DNA of 64,000 nt from Caldicellulosiruptor morganii (GTDB lineage Bacteria > Bacillota > Thermoanaerobacteria > Caldicellulosiruptorales > Caldicellulosiruptoraceae): NCBI RefSeq assembly GCF_026810225.1, contig NZ_CP113865.1, forward strand, positions 411,001 to 475,000. Direction: 5' to 3'. Positions 9,225 to 18,861 of the stretch are shown here, piece by piece; the stretch's first letter is position 1, and each line of letters opens with the position of its first letter. A model generated the notes under the pieces. The model was not told the DNA's origin and ran no database searches. It was given only the letters and a program-made list of their open reading frames with translations. The translations under genes and the position numbers were made by a program.

Positions 9225-10452
9225 TTGATAGATTATAATGATTTTTATAACTTGGTTTGCAATATTGTTAGAGAAAACCACTTTAACAATATAGTCAGCA
9301 TTTACTCTTATGGAAGTATATCACAAGGAAACTTTGAAAAAAAAATATAGTGATGCTGACTTATGGTTCATAATAGAATGTAAATCTATACAAGAAAGAA
9401 TAAGTTTAGTAAAAGAAATGTCAGCTATAATTGATTGTGAAATAAAAAAATATTTGGATAAAGTTCATAATGTAAAAAAAGAGAGAAAGTATCACTACCA
9501 TGGTAGTTTATTTTTTACAGAAATTGAATTTGAAAAATATTATAACTCTTATCCTACAAGAGTCATATACCCAATAAAAAAGAAAATTTGGAAATTAATT
9601 TACGGAAAAGACTTACTTGAAAAGGTTGAAATTCCTGATCGCAAAACATGCGTCAAACATTTACAATACGATTTTGAAGTTTTTGTTCATGAATTTAATA
9701 AATTGTCTTTTTCTAGTAATACAAGAAACATGATAAAATATTTTTTAAGAGCTATACAAACGGTTATTTGGATTTTAAAGGATATATATTTGCCTAGTAT
9801 AGATGAAGTTCTTGAAAAAGCTGATGTAATTCTCAGTGATGATAAACTATTACCTTATGTAATAAAAAAAATCAAATACGTAAAAAGCATTAGTTATAAG
9901 TTATCAGGAGTCGAATATCTAGAGTTGTTTTTGAATTGCAGCACACTTCTCGAAATATATGGAAAAAAAATAAATTGTTATGTTTGCAAGAGTGGTTATT
10001 CTCTGTTAGACATAAATAAATTTATAGAAACAACCATATGGGGCTGTTTAGCGTGGGATATGGCTTGTCTGATTAGCGGATGGTGTAACATGATAAATAA
10101 AAAATCTAAAATGACATTGTTAGAATTTCTTGAAGGAGATGGTTATAAAAGTAGGATGCAGTATTTTAACTATATAATAACAAGAAAACTAAGAGCAGAA
10201 GAAGTAAATTTATCAGTATGGGAAATGCCAGCAATGAGGAGTAGGATATTAAATCCTATTCAGATAAATAAAGACATATGCAAAGATATACTTGATATAC
10301 CAGCGTATATGTTTTTAATTGAGGAACATATGAACAACATTATAAACAAAAAGTTCTCAAAAATGAATATTAGTCAGTTAATTGAATATGCAGAGAAAAA
10401 ATATATACCAGCTGTTTATGAAGTATTTGAAAGGCTTCTTAGAACCGACTAA
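9225..10452 (+). pseudogene. nucleotidyltransferase gene split by a frameshift at an A9 run
   Basis: Two frames together encode one nucleotidyltransferase of about 408 residues. Translation should start at TTG 9225, eight bases after ggaggtg. Frame one encodes the N-terminus through IYSYGSISQGNFEKK and ends at a TAG right after nine A residues (9337-9345). Frame two continues with YSDADLWFIIE. Joined, they give the GS...SDxDLW active-site pattern of antibiotic-type nucleotidyltransferases. Removing one A restores the frame, so slippage could make some full-length product. The long C-terminal region is unassigned. Confidence 0.7.
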
Positions 10453-11019
10453 TACAAAATCAAATTATGTAATGAAGTACTAATAAGTTTCAAGAAATAA
10501 ACTTTTAAGCTTATTTTGTATTTTTTGTTTACAATGAGTCCTTAGAATATTTTATCAATATTAAAACGTTCTATTCTATTTAACAAAACTTTAACTATCG
10601 ATAAAGTAAGGAAATTCTAAAGTTAAACAAACTACTTGTTATGTTGTCTTCGGTATCAACTCAAGAAAGGTAAAAAAGATATCTTCCTTGGTATATACAC
10701 TTTCTTATGCTACCCAAAAAGTCTTTGTCAATTCTTGGCATAGCTTTATTCTCTCCTGATTAAATATGAATTATCTTTTTCATCAACATAAAATATTATA
10801 TCATACCAAAAATAGTCCCTGATAAAAAAGATACATTTTTAAATACATTATTTTTATAAAAATTATGTTATGTGCATTTTTTTGATGTTTTATGTAAATA
10901 AATTTTTGCAAATTAGGATTCAAAAAATTAAAAAAAACAATTTTACACATTAAAAATCAGAAACCATAAATATCAAATTATACGCAGAAGTTTAATTGAT
11001 AAGAAATGATAGAGTAAAA
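10453..11019. other. gene-free stretch with aspA remnant
   Basis: About 240 bases of AT-rich DNA without a gene are followed by copy B of the aspA 5' region (10690-10975). The remainder is the upstream region of the papain-like gene. Confidence 0.5.
10690..10975. repeat. copy B of the duplicated aspA 5' region
   Basis: On the minus strand the bases 10741-10706 still encode MPRIDKDFLGSI, matching the aspA start MSRIEKDFLGSI, and then the similarity stops. The upstream similarity to 1048-1350 continues to about 10975. It is a remnant of a second aspA-like gene or of a duplication. Differences are spread along its length, so it is not recent. Confidence 0.75.
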
Positions 11020-11650
11020 ATGGAATCAAAACTTTTTAAAACAAGAAAGAACCAAAAAATAGCAATTTCAACAGTGGTACTGCTGAGTGTGTTTTTTCTA
11101 AGTATTTTTAGTGTACGTGCAGAAAACACAATTACGTATGTTAGTCTTCCGGTTAAATTGGTACAGCAAGCATATTCAAACTGGTGCTGGGCAGCAGGAA
11201 GTGAGTCTATACTTTGCTATTGTAAAAACTATTTAGGTTTTGGGAAAGAGGCAACACAATGGGATATAGTTAGATATATCTATGGAAGTTATGTAAATAA
11301 AGGTGCTTTACTTTCTGATATACAAAGAGCGCTCAGCTATTATGGTGTTGGTTCTTCGCGCATGATACCAATCAGTGGCTGGATAATTTCATATGGGCAA
11401 ATTGCAGAGCAAATTGTAAATTATAAAAGTCCAATTAGGATCAGTAATTACAGCAACAGTAAGTCAAAATCATTTTGTTGTTTTAAATGGTATATGGCAA
11501 TATTTTGACTCAAATGGATATCTACAAAATTATATAATGATTATGGATCCAGCTATAGGTGGGGTAATTAGTATTCCTGATTCTGAGTTGAGGGATAATG
11601 ACAATTACCAGGATTACTTAGATGCGATAAGAGTATTTAAACCATATTGA
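11020..11650 (+). pseudogene. secreted papain-like cysteine peptidase, frameshifted
   Basis: The product has a signal peptide (IAISTVVLLSVFFLSIFSVRA) and then QQAYSNWCWAAGSES, the glutamine and cysteine active-site region of papain-like C39/C70-type peptidases. The frame beginning at ATG 11020 (or TTG 10996) runs into a stop at 11508. The expected histidine region, QNHFVVLNG, and MDPAIGG are in the next frame, which ends at the TGA 11648. The shift lies near 11437-11450. With the shift corrected the protein would be about 210 residues. As it stands the catalytic histidine is lost, so it is probably inactive. Confidence 0.65.
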
Positions 11651-11672
11651 TATAACAGGGGGGTGAAATAGA

Positions 11673-12662
11673 ATGAAAAAGAATAATGTATATATTGGTT
11701 TTGCAATGACCTTTTTATTGCTTTTCATTACGACATTTTCCTCTGCCAGAGCAGACTTTTCAGTCAAACACAATGATGAAACAAATGTACTTAGAAGGCA
11801 GGTTTCGGCAGAAGAGTGGCTCAAGTTATTTGTTAGTTGTTTTGTGAAAAATGGAGAAAAAGATTCACCTACACTGCAATCGTTAAATGAAGTAACAAAT
11901 ATCAATGGACCGTATGACATTGAAAAATTTAAGTTGAGCAAAGAGTATGAATATTGCAGGGTATTTCATATTCCAACTGAAGTTAAGATAGCTGAAAATG
12001 GGCGTCCATATCATGTTATAAGAGATGAGGTAAAAGAGAAAGTTAAAAATTTGAGATTTAACTCCTGGAAAGATGTTTTTAACACTGAATTTGTAGACAA
12101 TGGCTGGGCAAGAATTATATATTACGATAATATACCTGTTGGATACCTTCTTATCGAATGGAATGATGAAACGAATAATTATGTAGTGAATGATGGAGTG
12201 TTTGGTAATGATTCGCTGGGCAGGGCAGTAAATAATTTGGAAAAATATCTGGCACAGCGGGGCATGAAGAGTGATGTAAAAATTGTCAATATTGAAGAAA
12301 TGACATTGAACGCAGTATCAGGTGATGGAAATTGGTGGTGTGCCGGTGCAAAAGGTTACGAAAATCATATATGGGATTTTGGCATAATAAAAGATGCATT
12401 AAATAAAAAACCAGTTCAAATTTTAAACGCTATAGAAGAAAGAAGTAGATTGATGAGGGAAGCTCCTGAAAAGATGATGATTGGAGGTGGAGAAGATCCT
12501 TCAAACACATTGTACTTTGCTGCTGCCAGAAGGGAAAGAACTCAGAATACTATGATTGCAATATTTTTACTTCTGTTAACCGCTATTATTGTCATATGCT
12601 CAAAGTGGAAATTTTCCTATAAATATTTGTTTGGAAGACATCCCGGGAATAACAGAATATGA
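11673..12662 (+). CDS. secreted or membrane-anchored protein of unknown function
   Basis: The 329-residue protein has an N-terminal signal sequence (about residues 5-27) and a C-terminal hydrophobic segment (about 292-312) followed by a basic tail. Most of the chain should therefore lie outside the cell. I recognise no domain. It begins 22 bases after the papain-like gene with a strong site, gggggtg, so the two were probably one operon. A peptidase partner or substrate role would be speculation. Confidence 0.6.
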   Translation: MKKNNVYIGFAMTFLLLFITTFSSARADFSVKHNDETNVLRRQVSAEEWLKLFVSCFVKNGEKDSPTLQSLNEVTNINGPYDIEKFKLSKEYEYCRVFHIPTEVKIAENGRPYHVIRDEVKEKVKNLRFNSWKDVFNTEFVDNGWARIIYYDNIPVGYLLIEWNDETNNYVVNDGVFGNDSLGRAVNNLEKYLAQRGMKSDVKIVNIEEMTLNAVSGDGNWWCAGAKGYENHIWDFGIIKDALNKKPVQILNAIEERSRLMREAPEKMMIGGGEDPSNTLYFAAARRERTQNTMIAIFLLLLTAIIVICSKWKFSYKYLFGRHPGNNRI

Positions 12663-12690
12663 AATTATATTTGGAGTACGGTCAAAAACT

Positions 12691-12740
12691 CAGGGGAGCA
12701 GTCTTAAAAGTAGAATTTGTGACTGCTCCCCTGTTTAATT
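12691..12740. terminator. bidirectional terminator
   Basis: A perfect 13-base stem, CAGGGGAGCAGTC at 12691-12703 and its complement at 12721-12733, stands between convergent genes. Confidence 0.8.
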
Positions 12741-12753
12741 TAATATATTTTTT

Positions 12754-13248
12754 TCAAAACAAATCCAGCTCTTCCCATTCCTTTTTCATAAGGCTGTGAT
12801 ACCTGTCTTTGAAGAACTTTTCGTGCTCTTCCTCCCACTTTGCAAGGTGCAAAAGTAAACCTTTGACATTACTGTCATCAACCTTTTCAGAAGCTGCCCT
12901 GTAAAATGCTGCAAAGTCGCTTTCAATAAGGTATGCAAGCCGCAATATTGTGAGGTCTGAAAAATCAGTTTCCAGGATTTTTGAATTATCAACCAGTATG
13001 TGCGGGTCTACCATTTTGTTCTGATCATCCACAACCCATGAGATTGAAGCTGGCACTTCTTGCCCGCCCAGACTTTTTAGAATGCTCTCAAGATACTTAT
13101 AATGTTCCTGCTCAATTTTTACAAACTCTTCAAAAAGCTTTTTCAGGTTTTCATCTTGCAGATTGTTTGCATAGAATGAATAAAAGTCCTGTGCGTTCTT
13201 CTCCATCTTCATTCCAAATTTCAAGATATTTTCAACTTTTGTGCTCAT
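12754..13248 (-). CDS. ferritin-like diiron protein (rubrerythrin-type)
   Basis: The 164-residue protein is a four-helix ferritin-like domain. Iron-ligand motifs are visible: EKNAQDFYSFYA in the first helix, EQEHYKYLE in the second, a long third helix with ESDFAAFYRAA, and EEEHEKFF in the fourth. No rubredoxin domain follows, so it is the short form. Such proteins handle iron or peroxide in anaerobes; the precise role is not set by the sequence. It is transcribed alone on the minus strand. Confidence 0.8.
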   Translation of the reverse strand: MSTKVENILKFGMKMEKNAQDFYSFYANNLQDENLKKLFEEFVKIEQEHYKYLESILKSLGGQEVPASISWVVDDQNKMVDPHILVDNSKILETDFSDLTILRLAYLIESDFAAFYRAASEKVDDSNVKGLLLHLAKWEEEHEKFFKDRYHSLMKKEWEELDLF

Positions 13249-13352
13249 CCTCAGGTCTCTCCTTTTTAAAAATTTTTGACTTCAAAAATATTTATACCCA
13301 TTAAAACAGTTTTGAAAAACAAAAATTTAAAATGCCCAAAATAAACACAAAG

Positions 13353-13380
13353 GGCTATCCACTGAGCTTTTGGATAGCCT
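13353..13380 (-). terminator. terminator for the minus-strand hypothetical operon
   Basis: An eight-base stem GGCTATCC/GGATAGCC (13353-13360 and 13372-13379) is followed on the minus strand by a T-rich stretch. Confidence 0.6.
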
Positions 13381-13439
13381 ATGAGCAACTTGCTCTCTTT
13401 CTTTTTCTATTTTTATAAAAGTTTAAAATACAGGCTAAT

Positions 13440-14075
13440 TTAGGGCCAAAATGTTATATCATTTTTCATGTTTTTGTGGAATAATGATTCTGCTTTGTTT
13501 GCATCCCATTTTTCAAGAAATTTATCAAAGTATTTATCAATATTTCGTACAAATTCAAAAGGGTTATTTGGCGTGACAATTCCTGATATTACATTTTTTA
13601 AAAAATTATGGTATTTCGATAGTTCATTGTAGATGTCTTCGGTTGTTAAGGTTTTAAATTTATTAGCATCAACCCGAACAACAATAGGTTTACCTTCTGA
13701 AATATTAAAATATATATCATTTAAAAAAGCATTCAGAGAGTTGACTGTAAACCAGATAGAGGGAACCTTGGATTTATATTTTTTATATTCAGGATCCATA
13801 TTACGTAATATAATTAATGTGGATGCACAATTGTCGACACTGTCCTTTAAAGACCAAAAATTATTAGAAAAAATTAATTTATTATTTTTTTTAATATCTT
13901 CCATATACATTGATATATAAACATAAATTTGGTTTATGGCAAGATTATATTTAGCAGCTTTTCTTGCGTTATCAAATCTTCTTTTTATATTAAAGTAGTT
14001 CCAGCAAAAAGCTGATAGAATCAAAGATAAGATAATCAATAAGCAAATAAGTTTGTAATTGAGTTTTTTATTCAT
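13440..14075 (-). CDS. membrane-anchored hypothetical protein
   Basis: The 211-residue product has one N-terminal membrane segment (about residues 8-28) and a mostly charged, helical remainder outside or at the membrane surface. The minus strand has a ggaggg site before the ATG. I recognise no domain. It shares the minus strand and an N-anchored layout with the next gene (14267-14950) and probably belongs to the same transcript. Confidence 0.55.
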   Translation of the reverse strand: MNKKLNYKLICLLIILSLILSAFCWNYFNIKRRFDNARKAAKYNLAINQIYVYISMYMEDIKKNNKLIFSNNFWSLKDSVDNCASTLIILRNMDPEYKKYKSKVPSIWFTVNSLNAFLNDIYFNISEGKPIVVRVDANKFKTLTTEDIYNELSKYHNFLKNVISGIVTPNNPFEFVRNIDKYFDKFLEKWDANKAESLFHKNMKNDITFWP

Positions 14076-14101
14076 TAAATTTTCCCTCCCGAAAATAATT
14101 A

Positions 14102-14300
14102 AATCTGTAACAAAGGGACAGTTGCAATAATTTTTGAAACAGCTAAATGCGAACGTTTTAATAAACTTTTAGTGCAAGCTGAATATTACTTTGCTTATAG
14201 AAGATATACTGAAGTAATTAGAAAGCATATTTACGCTGTGAATAAGGTAATTTTTCTACGCCATTTTCATTTAATCCCACATTCTTCGTTATCTCTTTCA
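14102..14300 (+). pseudogene. plus-strand coding fragment without start
   Basis: Between two minus-strand genes the plus strand is open for about 67 codons without an initiation codon. It reads like real protein, for example FETAKCERFNKLLVQAEYYF and RRYTEVIRKHIYAVNK. It is probably a leftover of a lost gene; I cannot name the family. Confidence 0.3.
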
Positions 14301-14950
14301 ATATACTTAATTTGCTCCCAATAATTTATATCACTGAATACATACAAGTGATTTTTCGTTGGTATATAAAAAAAATAAAGAGAGAGTACAGGTTCTATGC
14401 CATCTTTTGTGTATCTTTCATATCTAAGAAATTTATATCCTTCTTTTATTTCAAGAAGCATATTTTTGGCTAATTTTTCATTCAAAATTGAACTATCATA
14501 TTCTTCTCCATTGTCACTGAAAAACAACGGTTTTAATTCTTCAGGGAGATTTTTCTTTCCCAAGGAAAACTCTTCCACAGCTCCTAAAGCTGCTTCAATT
14601 TCGTATCGTGTTTTTATATTTAAATCATTTAGCATTTTATTATCTTTTACATAAAGCCAATTTAAAGTCAGCTTTTCCAATTCAGGTTTGGCTTTTTTGT
14701 CAAAAATCAACAAATCAAGAAAGCAAATTTCACATTTTACTATTTTCTCTTCTTTTACTGGTTCCGGGAATTCTTTATCAAATATCTTATACAATCTAAT
14801 CCACTCAGCACGGCTTTTAACACGCTTTATTGGTTCGTGAGGAACAACATAAATAAAAAACAATGTTGAACCAACAATAAAAAACAAAACCACTATGGTC
14901 AATAAAACAGTTATTAAATATCCTCTCAAAATTTTTTTACCTGCCACCAT
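14267..14950 (-). CDS. membrane-anchored hypothetical protein
   Basis: The 227-residue protein has one N-terminal membrane segment (about residues 10-35) and a polar C-terminal domain. The domain contains a CEIC pair near residue 74. I recognise no family. The gene lies in a run of minus-strand hypotheticals between 13.4 and 16.0 kb, where at least one neighbour is broken. Confidence 0.5.
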   Translation of the reverse strand: MVAGKKILRGYLITVLLTIVVLFFIVGSTLFFIYVVPHEPIKRVKSRAEWIRLYKIFDKEFPEPVKEEKIVKCEICFLDLLIFDKKAKPELEKLTLNWLYVKDNKMLNDLNIKTRYEIEAALGAVEEFSLGKKNLPEELKPLFFSDNGEEYDSSILNEKLAKNMLLEIKEGYKFLRYERYTKDGIEPVLSLYFFYIPTKNHLYVFSDINYWEQIKYIERDNEECGIK

Positions 14951-14973
14951 GTGGTATTACTCCCTTCTTAAGT

Positions 14974-15426
14974 TTATAAAAGAACGTTGATTTTAACTGT
15001 TTCTATTTTGATGAGAATTTTATATGAATTAACAACTCCAAAATTCTGCAAATCTTCGCCAAATTCATTTAACCATTCCCCAAAGCTCATTTTTCCATTT
15101 ATTAAATCCAGTATTTGTTCTATTGAACTTTGTTTTTTAGTATTGTTATCAAAGTTATAAGTATCATAAAGCCATATGCTTATGCTATCTTCACTCTCTT
15201 TTTTAAAATAAAGGTTGGCATTGTTTATTGCTAAATAGAGGTCCAAATCATGATTTTTATTGAATGTTACAGAAAATTTCTCTTCATTTTTTCGCTTTTA
15301 ATTAGTCCTATTACCTCTCCAACTTTCATTGCAGGGAGTAAATTTTCAGCTTCAAAAATGATCTTTTCTCTTGCCTTTTTATAATCTATGTATGTTATTT
15401 TTTATTTTTTCAGACAATTCACTTTT
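14974..15426 (-). pseudogene. decayed hypothetical gene
   Basis: An open frame of 90 codons (15246-14974) begins at a TTG with no good ribosome site. Coding similarity extends upstream: the same frame continues back to SVTFNKNHD, then the frame changes at a short T run (about 15279-15282) into IDYKKAREKIIFEAENLLPA. A third change seems to link this to the end of the next upstream gene. The pieces suggest one gene of about 150 codons broken by small indels. The function is unknown. Confidence 0.45.
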
Positions 15427-15978
15427 TTAATTTTCAATTCTTATATCAGAAGGCTTATCCTGCAGAGCATGTTCAAAAAAATTTATTGCATATTTCAGAT
15501 TGTTGCCTGTTACATGCCTCAGAGCTTCTAACCCTTCCTTCAGTTTTGTTCTTATAGTATTGATTTCTGTTTTCTTTAGATGTTCTGAAATTTTCTTTCC
15601 AATACCATTTGTAAAATTTTCTAATTTTCTAAAAACAGATTCAAGAGTTGAAGTTCCGGTTATTTTTTTAGCTGTGCTGTTGTTAGCATGATTACTTAAA
15701 GCTTTTATTGAATCTTCTTGATGTTGAGATATATGGATTTTGTTTTGAGGTATTTTGTAAACTATTTTACCATAGAAATCATTATCAGAAGAGCCTTTTT
15801 CATAAACATATGCGGGTGAAATTTTGGGGTTGTTCTGTGCTTTGTTCTGGTTTGAAGATTGAGAATAGCTTCCTGATATTTCTTTAGCATAAGTTTTTTG
15901 GTTCGAAAGGTTTTTCGGGTAGGATTCGTTTTTAAAGGTAGAATTGAGATTTTTAGAAGTTAATACAGAACTTTTCAT
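15427..15978 (-). CDS. hypothetical polar protein
   Basis: The 183-residue protein lacks a signal peptide and membrane segments. Its first half is rich in serine, asparagine and lysine and looks disordered, while the second half (about residues 105-175) is helical. A ribosome site, gaggttatgagg on the minus strand, precedes the ATG at 15978. I do not recognise a family. It heads the minus-strand group of hypothetical genes. Confidence 0.5.
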   Translation of the reverse strand: MKSSVLTSKNLNSTFKNESYPKNLSNQKTYAKEISGSYSQSSNQNKAQNNPKISPAYVYEKGSSDNDFYGKIVYKIPQNKIHISQHQEDSIKALSNHANNSTAKKITGTSTLESVFRKLENFTNGIGKKISEHLKKTEINTIRTKLKEGLEALRHVTGNNLKYAINFFEHALQDKPSDIRIEN

Positions 15979-16248
15979 TTCCTCATAACCCCCTATTTAC
16001 ATTTGTTTTTTGTTTGTTATGGAATTATAATACAGAAGTATATTTAAAAATACAGATGCAAACAATAGTGATTTTAAATAAGATTTTGGACAAGTACAGG
16101 TAAAAATTTTGTGAATAATTGATAAGAAAACTATGGTAAAATACTGAAATTAGAGATAAGGTTTAGAAGATTTTTGCGAGGCTATACTGGGATGAAAAAA
16201 TGCTTTGAGCAATCAGATGAAAATTAAAGAAAAAAGGAGGCTGCAAAG

Positions 16249-17058
16249 TTGATTATAGACTTTCACACACACTGTTTTCCGGATAGCTTGGCACCAAGGG
16301 CGATGGAAAAACTTTCACGAAATTCTGGTATGTCATACTATCATGATGGGACATTGTCAGGTTTGAAAGAGTCTGCTAAAAAAGCTGGAATTGACATGTG
16401 CGTGGTTCTGCCAATTGCCACAAAACCTCAGCAGACAGAGAGTATAAACAGATGGGCGCTTTCTGTAATGGAAGAGAACAATGATATAATCTGTTTTGGT
16501 ACAATTCATCCTGAGTTTGATGATTGGCAGCAAGAAATTGAATGGCTAAAATCACAGGGGTTTAAAGGTATAAAGTTTCACCCGGATTATCAGAACTTTT
16601 TTGTGGATGATAAAAAGATGTATCCAATCTATGATGCAATCTTCCAGAATGATATGATTATACTTTTTCACAGCGGAGTTGACCCGGCGTATGACCCGCC
16701 CTATCATTGCACACCTGAAAGGCTTAAGAAGGTTTTGAAAGACTTTCCACACGCAAAAATAGTTGCGGCTCACATGGGAGGGTATAGATTTTTTGATGAG
16801 ACTCTTGAGTATTTGATAGGGGAAAATGTGTATCTTGACACATCCTTTTTCTTTGGAGAAGTTGAAGTACAAAGACCAGAAGAGATTTTCAGAAAGCATG
16901 GTATAGAGAAGATTTTGTTTGCAACAGACTCGCCATGGAAAAACCAGAGCAAAGAGGTTGAGCATGTGAAAAAATTGAAACTAACATCTAATGAGATTGA
17001 AATGATTTTTGGGAAGAATGCCCGGGTGCTTTTGAAATTGGAAGTTAAACATATATGA
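16249..17058 (+). CDS. metal-dependent amidohydrolase
   Basis: The 269-residue TIM-barrel hydrolase starts with TTG, chosen because aaaggaggc stands nine bases upstream and because the first residues then read MIIDFHTHCFPD. That HTH is the metal-binding motif of the amidohydrolase-2 family. Further family features are KFHPDYQ, FHSGVDP, AAHMGG and ATDSPW. The family includes decarboxylases and hydrolases, and the substrate cannot be told. It is followed at short distance by an MBL-fold hydrolase and an SDR, perhaps one transcript. Confidence 0.85.
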   Translation: MIIDFHTHCFPDSLAPRAMEKLSRNSGMSYYHDGTLSGLKESAKKAGIDMCVVLPIATKPQQTESINRWALSVMEENNDIICFGTIHPEFDDWQQEIEWLKSQGFKGIKFHPDYQNFFVDDKKMYPIYDAIFQNDMIILFHSGVDPAYDPPYHCTPERLKKVLKDFPHAKIVAAHMGGYRFFDETLEYLIGENVYLDTSFFFGEVEVQRPEEIFRKHGIEKILFATDSPWKNQSKEVEHVKKLKLTSNEIEMIFGKNARVLLKLEVKHI

Positions 17059-17110
17059 ATAAAGCCAGAGCTTTTTCAAAAAACAGCAAAGGTGGTGTTC
17101 TTTTAGGTTT

Positions 17111-17899
17111 ATGAAGATAAAAGTTTTCATCAACAACTGGACATTCAAATCAGGGTATTTAGCAGAACACGGGCTTTCACTTTATATAGAAAAAGATGGT
17201 AAAAAGATTTTGTTTGACTGCGGACAAACCGATGCAATGCTGAAGAACCTTGAAAAGGCAAAAATTGATTTGAACTTTGATGCTGTCGTTTTGAGCCATT
17301 CTCACTATGACCATACAGGAGGACTTAAAAGTTTTATAGACAGGCTATCCTGCCCTGTGTTTGTCCATGAAGGCTTTTTTGAACAGAAGTATGCTTTGAG
17401 GGATGGCAAGTTTAATTTTATAGGGCATAATTTTGAAGAAGGCGCTTTGAGATTTAAAATAGTAAAAGATGAGGTTTATGAGCTGTTTGAAGATATATAT
17501 CTTTTGAATGTCAAAAGCCATGCTGAAGGCTCTGAAGAATTCTACATCGGCAAAGATGGCAGGTTTGAAAAGGACCTGTTTTTGGAAGAGCAGTCTCTTG
17601 TTATTAAAGAAAAAGGAAAGCTGATTTTGATTTCTGGCTGCAGTCACAATGGAATAGAAAATATTATAAAAAGAGCCGAAGAAATATTTGAAAGTAGCAT
17701 TTTTGCCACAATTGGCGGATTTCATTCAAAGGATTTTCCTGAAGAAAAAATGGATGAGCTGTGCAAGTTTTTTGAAAAGCACAGAGTGTACAAAATCATT
17801 CCGCTTCACTGCTCGGGTATAAGAACCCTTACTTTTATGGGCAAAAGTCTGCCAAATAAGCTAAAAATAGCAGGCTGTGGAGATGAGATTGAGCTCTGA
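17111..17899 (+). CDS. MBL-fold metallohydrolase
   Basis: The 262-residue protein has the metallo-beta-lactamase motif SHSHYDHTGGL (about residues 61-71) and a late GCSHNGIENI and LHCSG. Its layout fits the subgroup annotated as 7,8-dihydropterin-6-methyl-4-(beta-D-ribofuranosyl)aminobenzene 5'-phosphate synthase-like. The family name is not evidence for that reaction here, since bacteria with this gene generally lack the archaeal cofactor pathway. It is likely cytoplasmic and zinc-dependent. Confidence 0.8.
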   Translation: MKIKVFINNWTFKSGYLAEHGLSLYIEKDGKKILFDCGQTDAMLKNLEKAKIDLNFDAVVLSHSHYDHTGGLKSFIDRLSCPVFVHEGFFEQKYALRDGKFNFIGHNFEEGALRFKIVKDEVYELFEDIYLLNVKSHAEGSEEFYIGKDGRFEKDLFLEEQSLVIKEKGKLILISGCSHNGIENIIKRAEEIFESSIFATIGGFHSKDFPEEKMDELCKFFEKHRVYKIIPLHCSGIRTLTFMGKSLPNKLKIAGCGDEIEL

Positions 17900-17962
17900 A
17901 AAAGTAAGTGCTTTGGCTACTTAAAAGACAAAAAAATAAATACTTTTTTGAGGGTGGGATTT

Positions 17963-18760
17963 ATGCAGAAAGATTTCTGGGAAGGGAAAGCTGTAATAAT
18001 CACCGGTGGGGGGTCTGGCATAGGAAGGTGCATGACAGAGATTTTGCTCAAAAAAGGTGCAAGGGTTACTGCTGTGTCAAGAGGGCAAAAGTCTCTTGAT
18101 AGTTTGAAAGAAGAACTTTCGGAATATTCAGAGAGCCTGTTTACAGTAGTTGCAGATGTTAGCCGAAAAGATGAGTGCAAAAATGCAATGGAGATTATAA
18201 AATCTGAGTTTGAAAGAGTGGATGTTCTGATAAACAACGCAGGTGTGGGCTTGAGATGTGAGGTTGAAAGGATTCTGGATGAGGATTTAAAAAAGGTATT
18301 TGATGTAAACTTCTTCGGTGCATTTTACATGATGCAGGAGACAATAAAAATTTTCAAAGATCAGGGGAAGGGCTTGATTGTGAACATATGCTCGCTTGGT
18401 GTCAAAAGACCTGTTTTTTACACAGGAGGGTACACAGCTTCAAAAGCTGCCCTGGCAGTTTTATCGGATGTTGCAGGGCTTGAGCTAAAAAAGTATGGAA
18501 TTTCGGTTCTTTGTGCCTATCCCGGCTCAGTTTCGACAGAATTTAGAAAAAATGCTCTGGGCGAGCCTTATCCGGAAGATGAAGTGAGGCTTTCAAGACT
18601 TTCACCGAAGGTAGCTGCTGAGAGGATAATAGAAGGAATAGAAAAAGGTAAAAAAGAGATATACACATCCAGAAAAGATTATATCTTTGCTTTGTTTACA
18701 CGGCTTTTTCCCCGGCTTTCTGACCTGGTGGTTGAAAAGGCGTTTGAAAAGAGAAGATAG
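17963..18760 (+). CDS. short-chain dehydrogenase/reductase
   Basis: The 265-residue oxidoreductase begins at ATG 17963 with gagggtggg upstream. It has the cofactor motif TGGGSGIG (about residues 13-20), INNAGVG and the catalytic YTASKAALA with a preceding serine in NICSLG. The C-terminus, including VAAERIIEGIEKGKKEIY, resembles the DltE/YqjQ-like SDRs that act on hydrophobic substrates. The exact substrate is unknown. Confidence 0.85.
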   Translation: MQKDFWEGKAVIITGGGSGIGRCMTEILLKKGARVTAVSRGQKSLDSLKEELSEYSESLFTVVADVSRKDECKNAMEIIKSEFERVDVLINNAGVGLRCEVERILDEDLKKVFDVNFFGAFYMMQETIKIFKDQGKGLIVNICSLGVKRPVFYTGGYTASKAALAVLSDVAGLELKKYGISVLCAYPGSVSTEFRKNALGEPYPEDEVRLSRLSPKVAAERIIEGIEKGKKEIYTSRKDYIFALFTRLFPRLSDLVVEKAFEKRR

Positions 18761-18781
18761 GGTGAAAATTCTGCAATTTTC

Positions 18782-18810
18782 TTGACACGAATAAAAATAC
18801 GTGCTAAAAT
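18782..18810 (+). promoter_or_regulatory. sigma-A promoter of the ilv operon
   Basis: TTGACA (18782-18787), a 17-base spacer and TAAAAT (18805-18810) form a near-consensus promoter 113 bases before ilvB. Confidence 0.75.
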
Positions 18811-18861
18811 AATTCAAAATTTCTGATGAGTATATGTTTAAAAAAATTTCAGTATTAAAAT

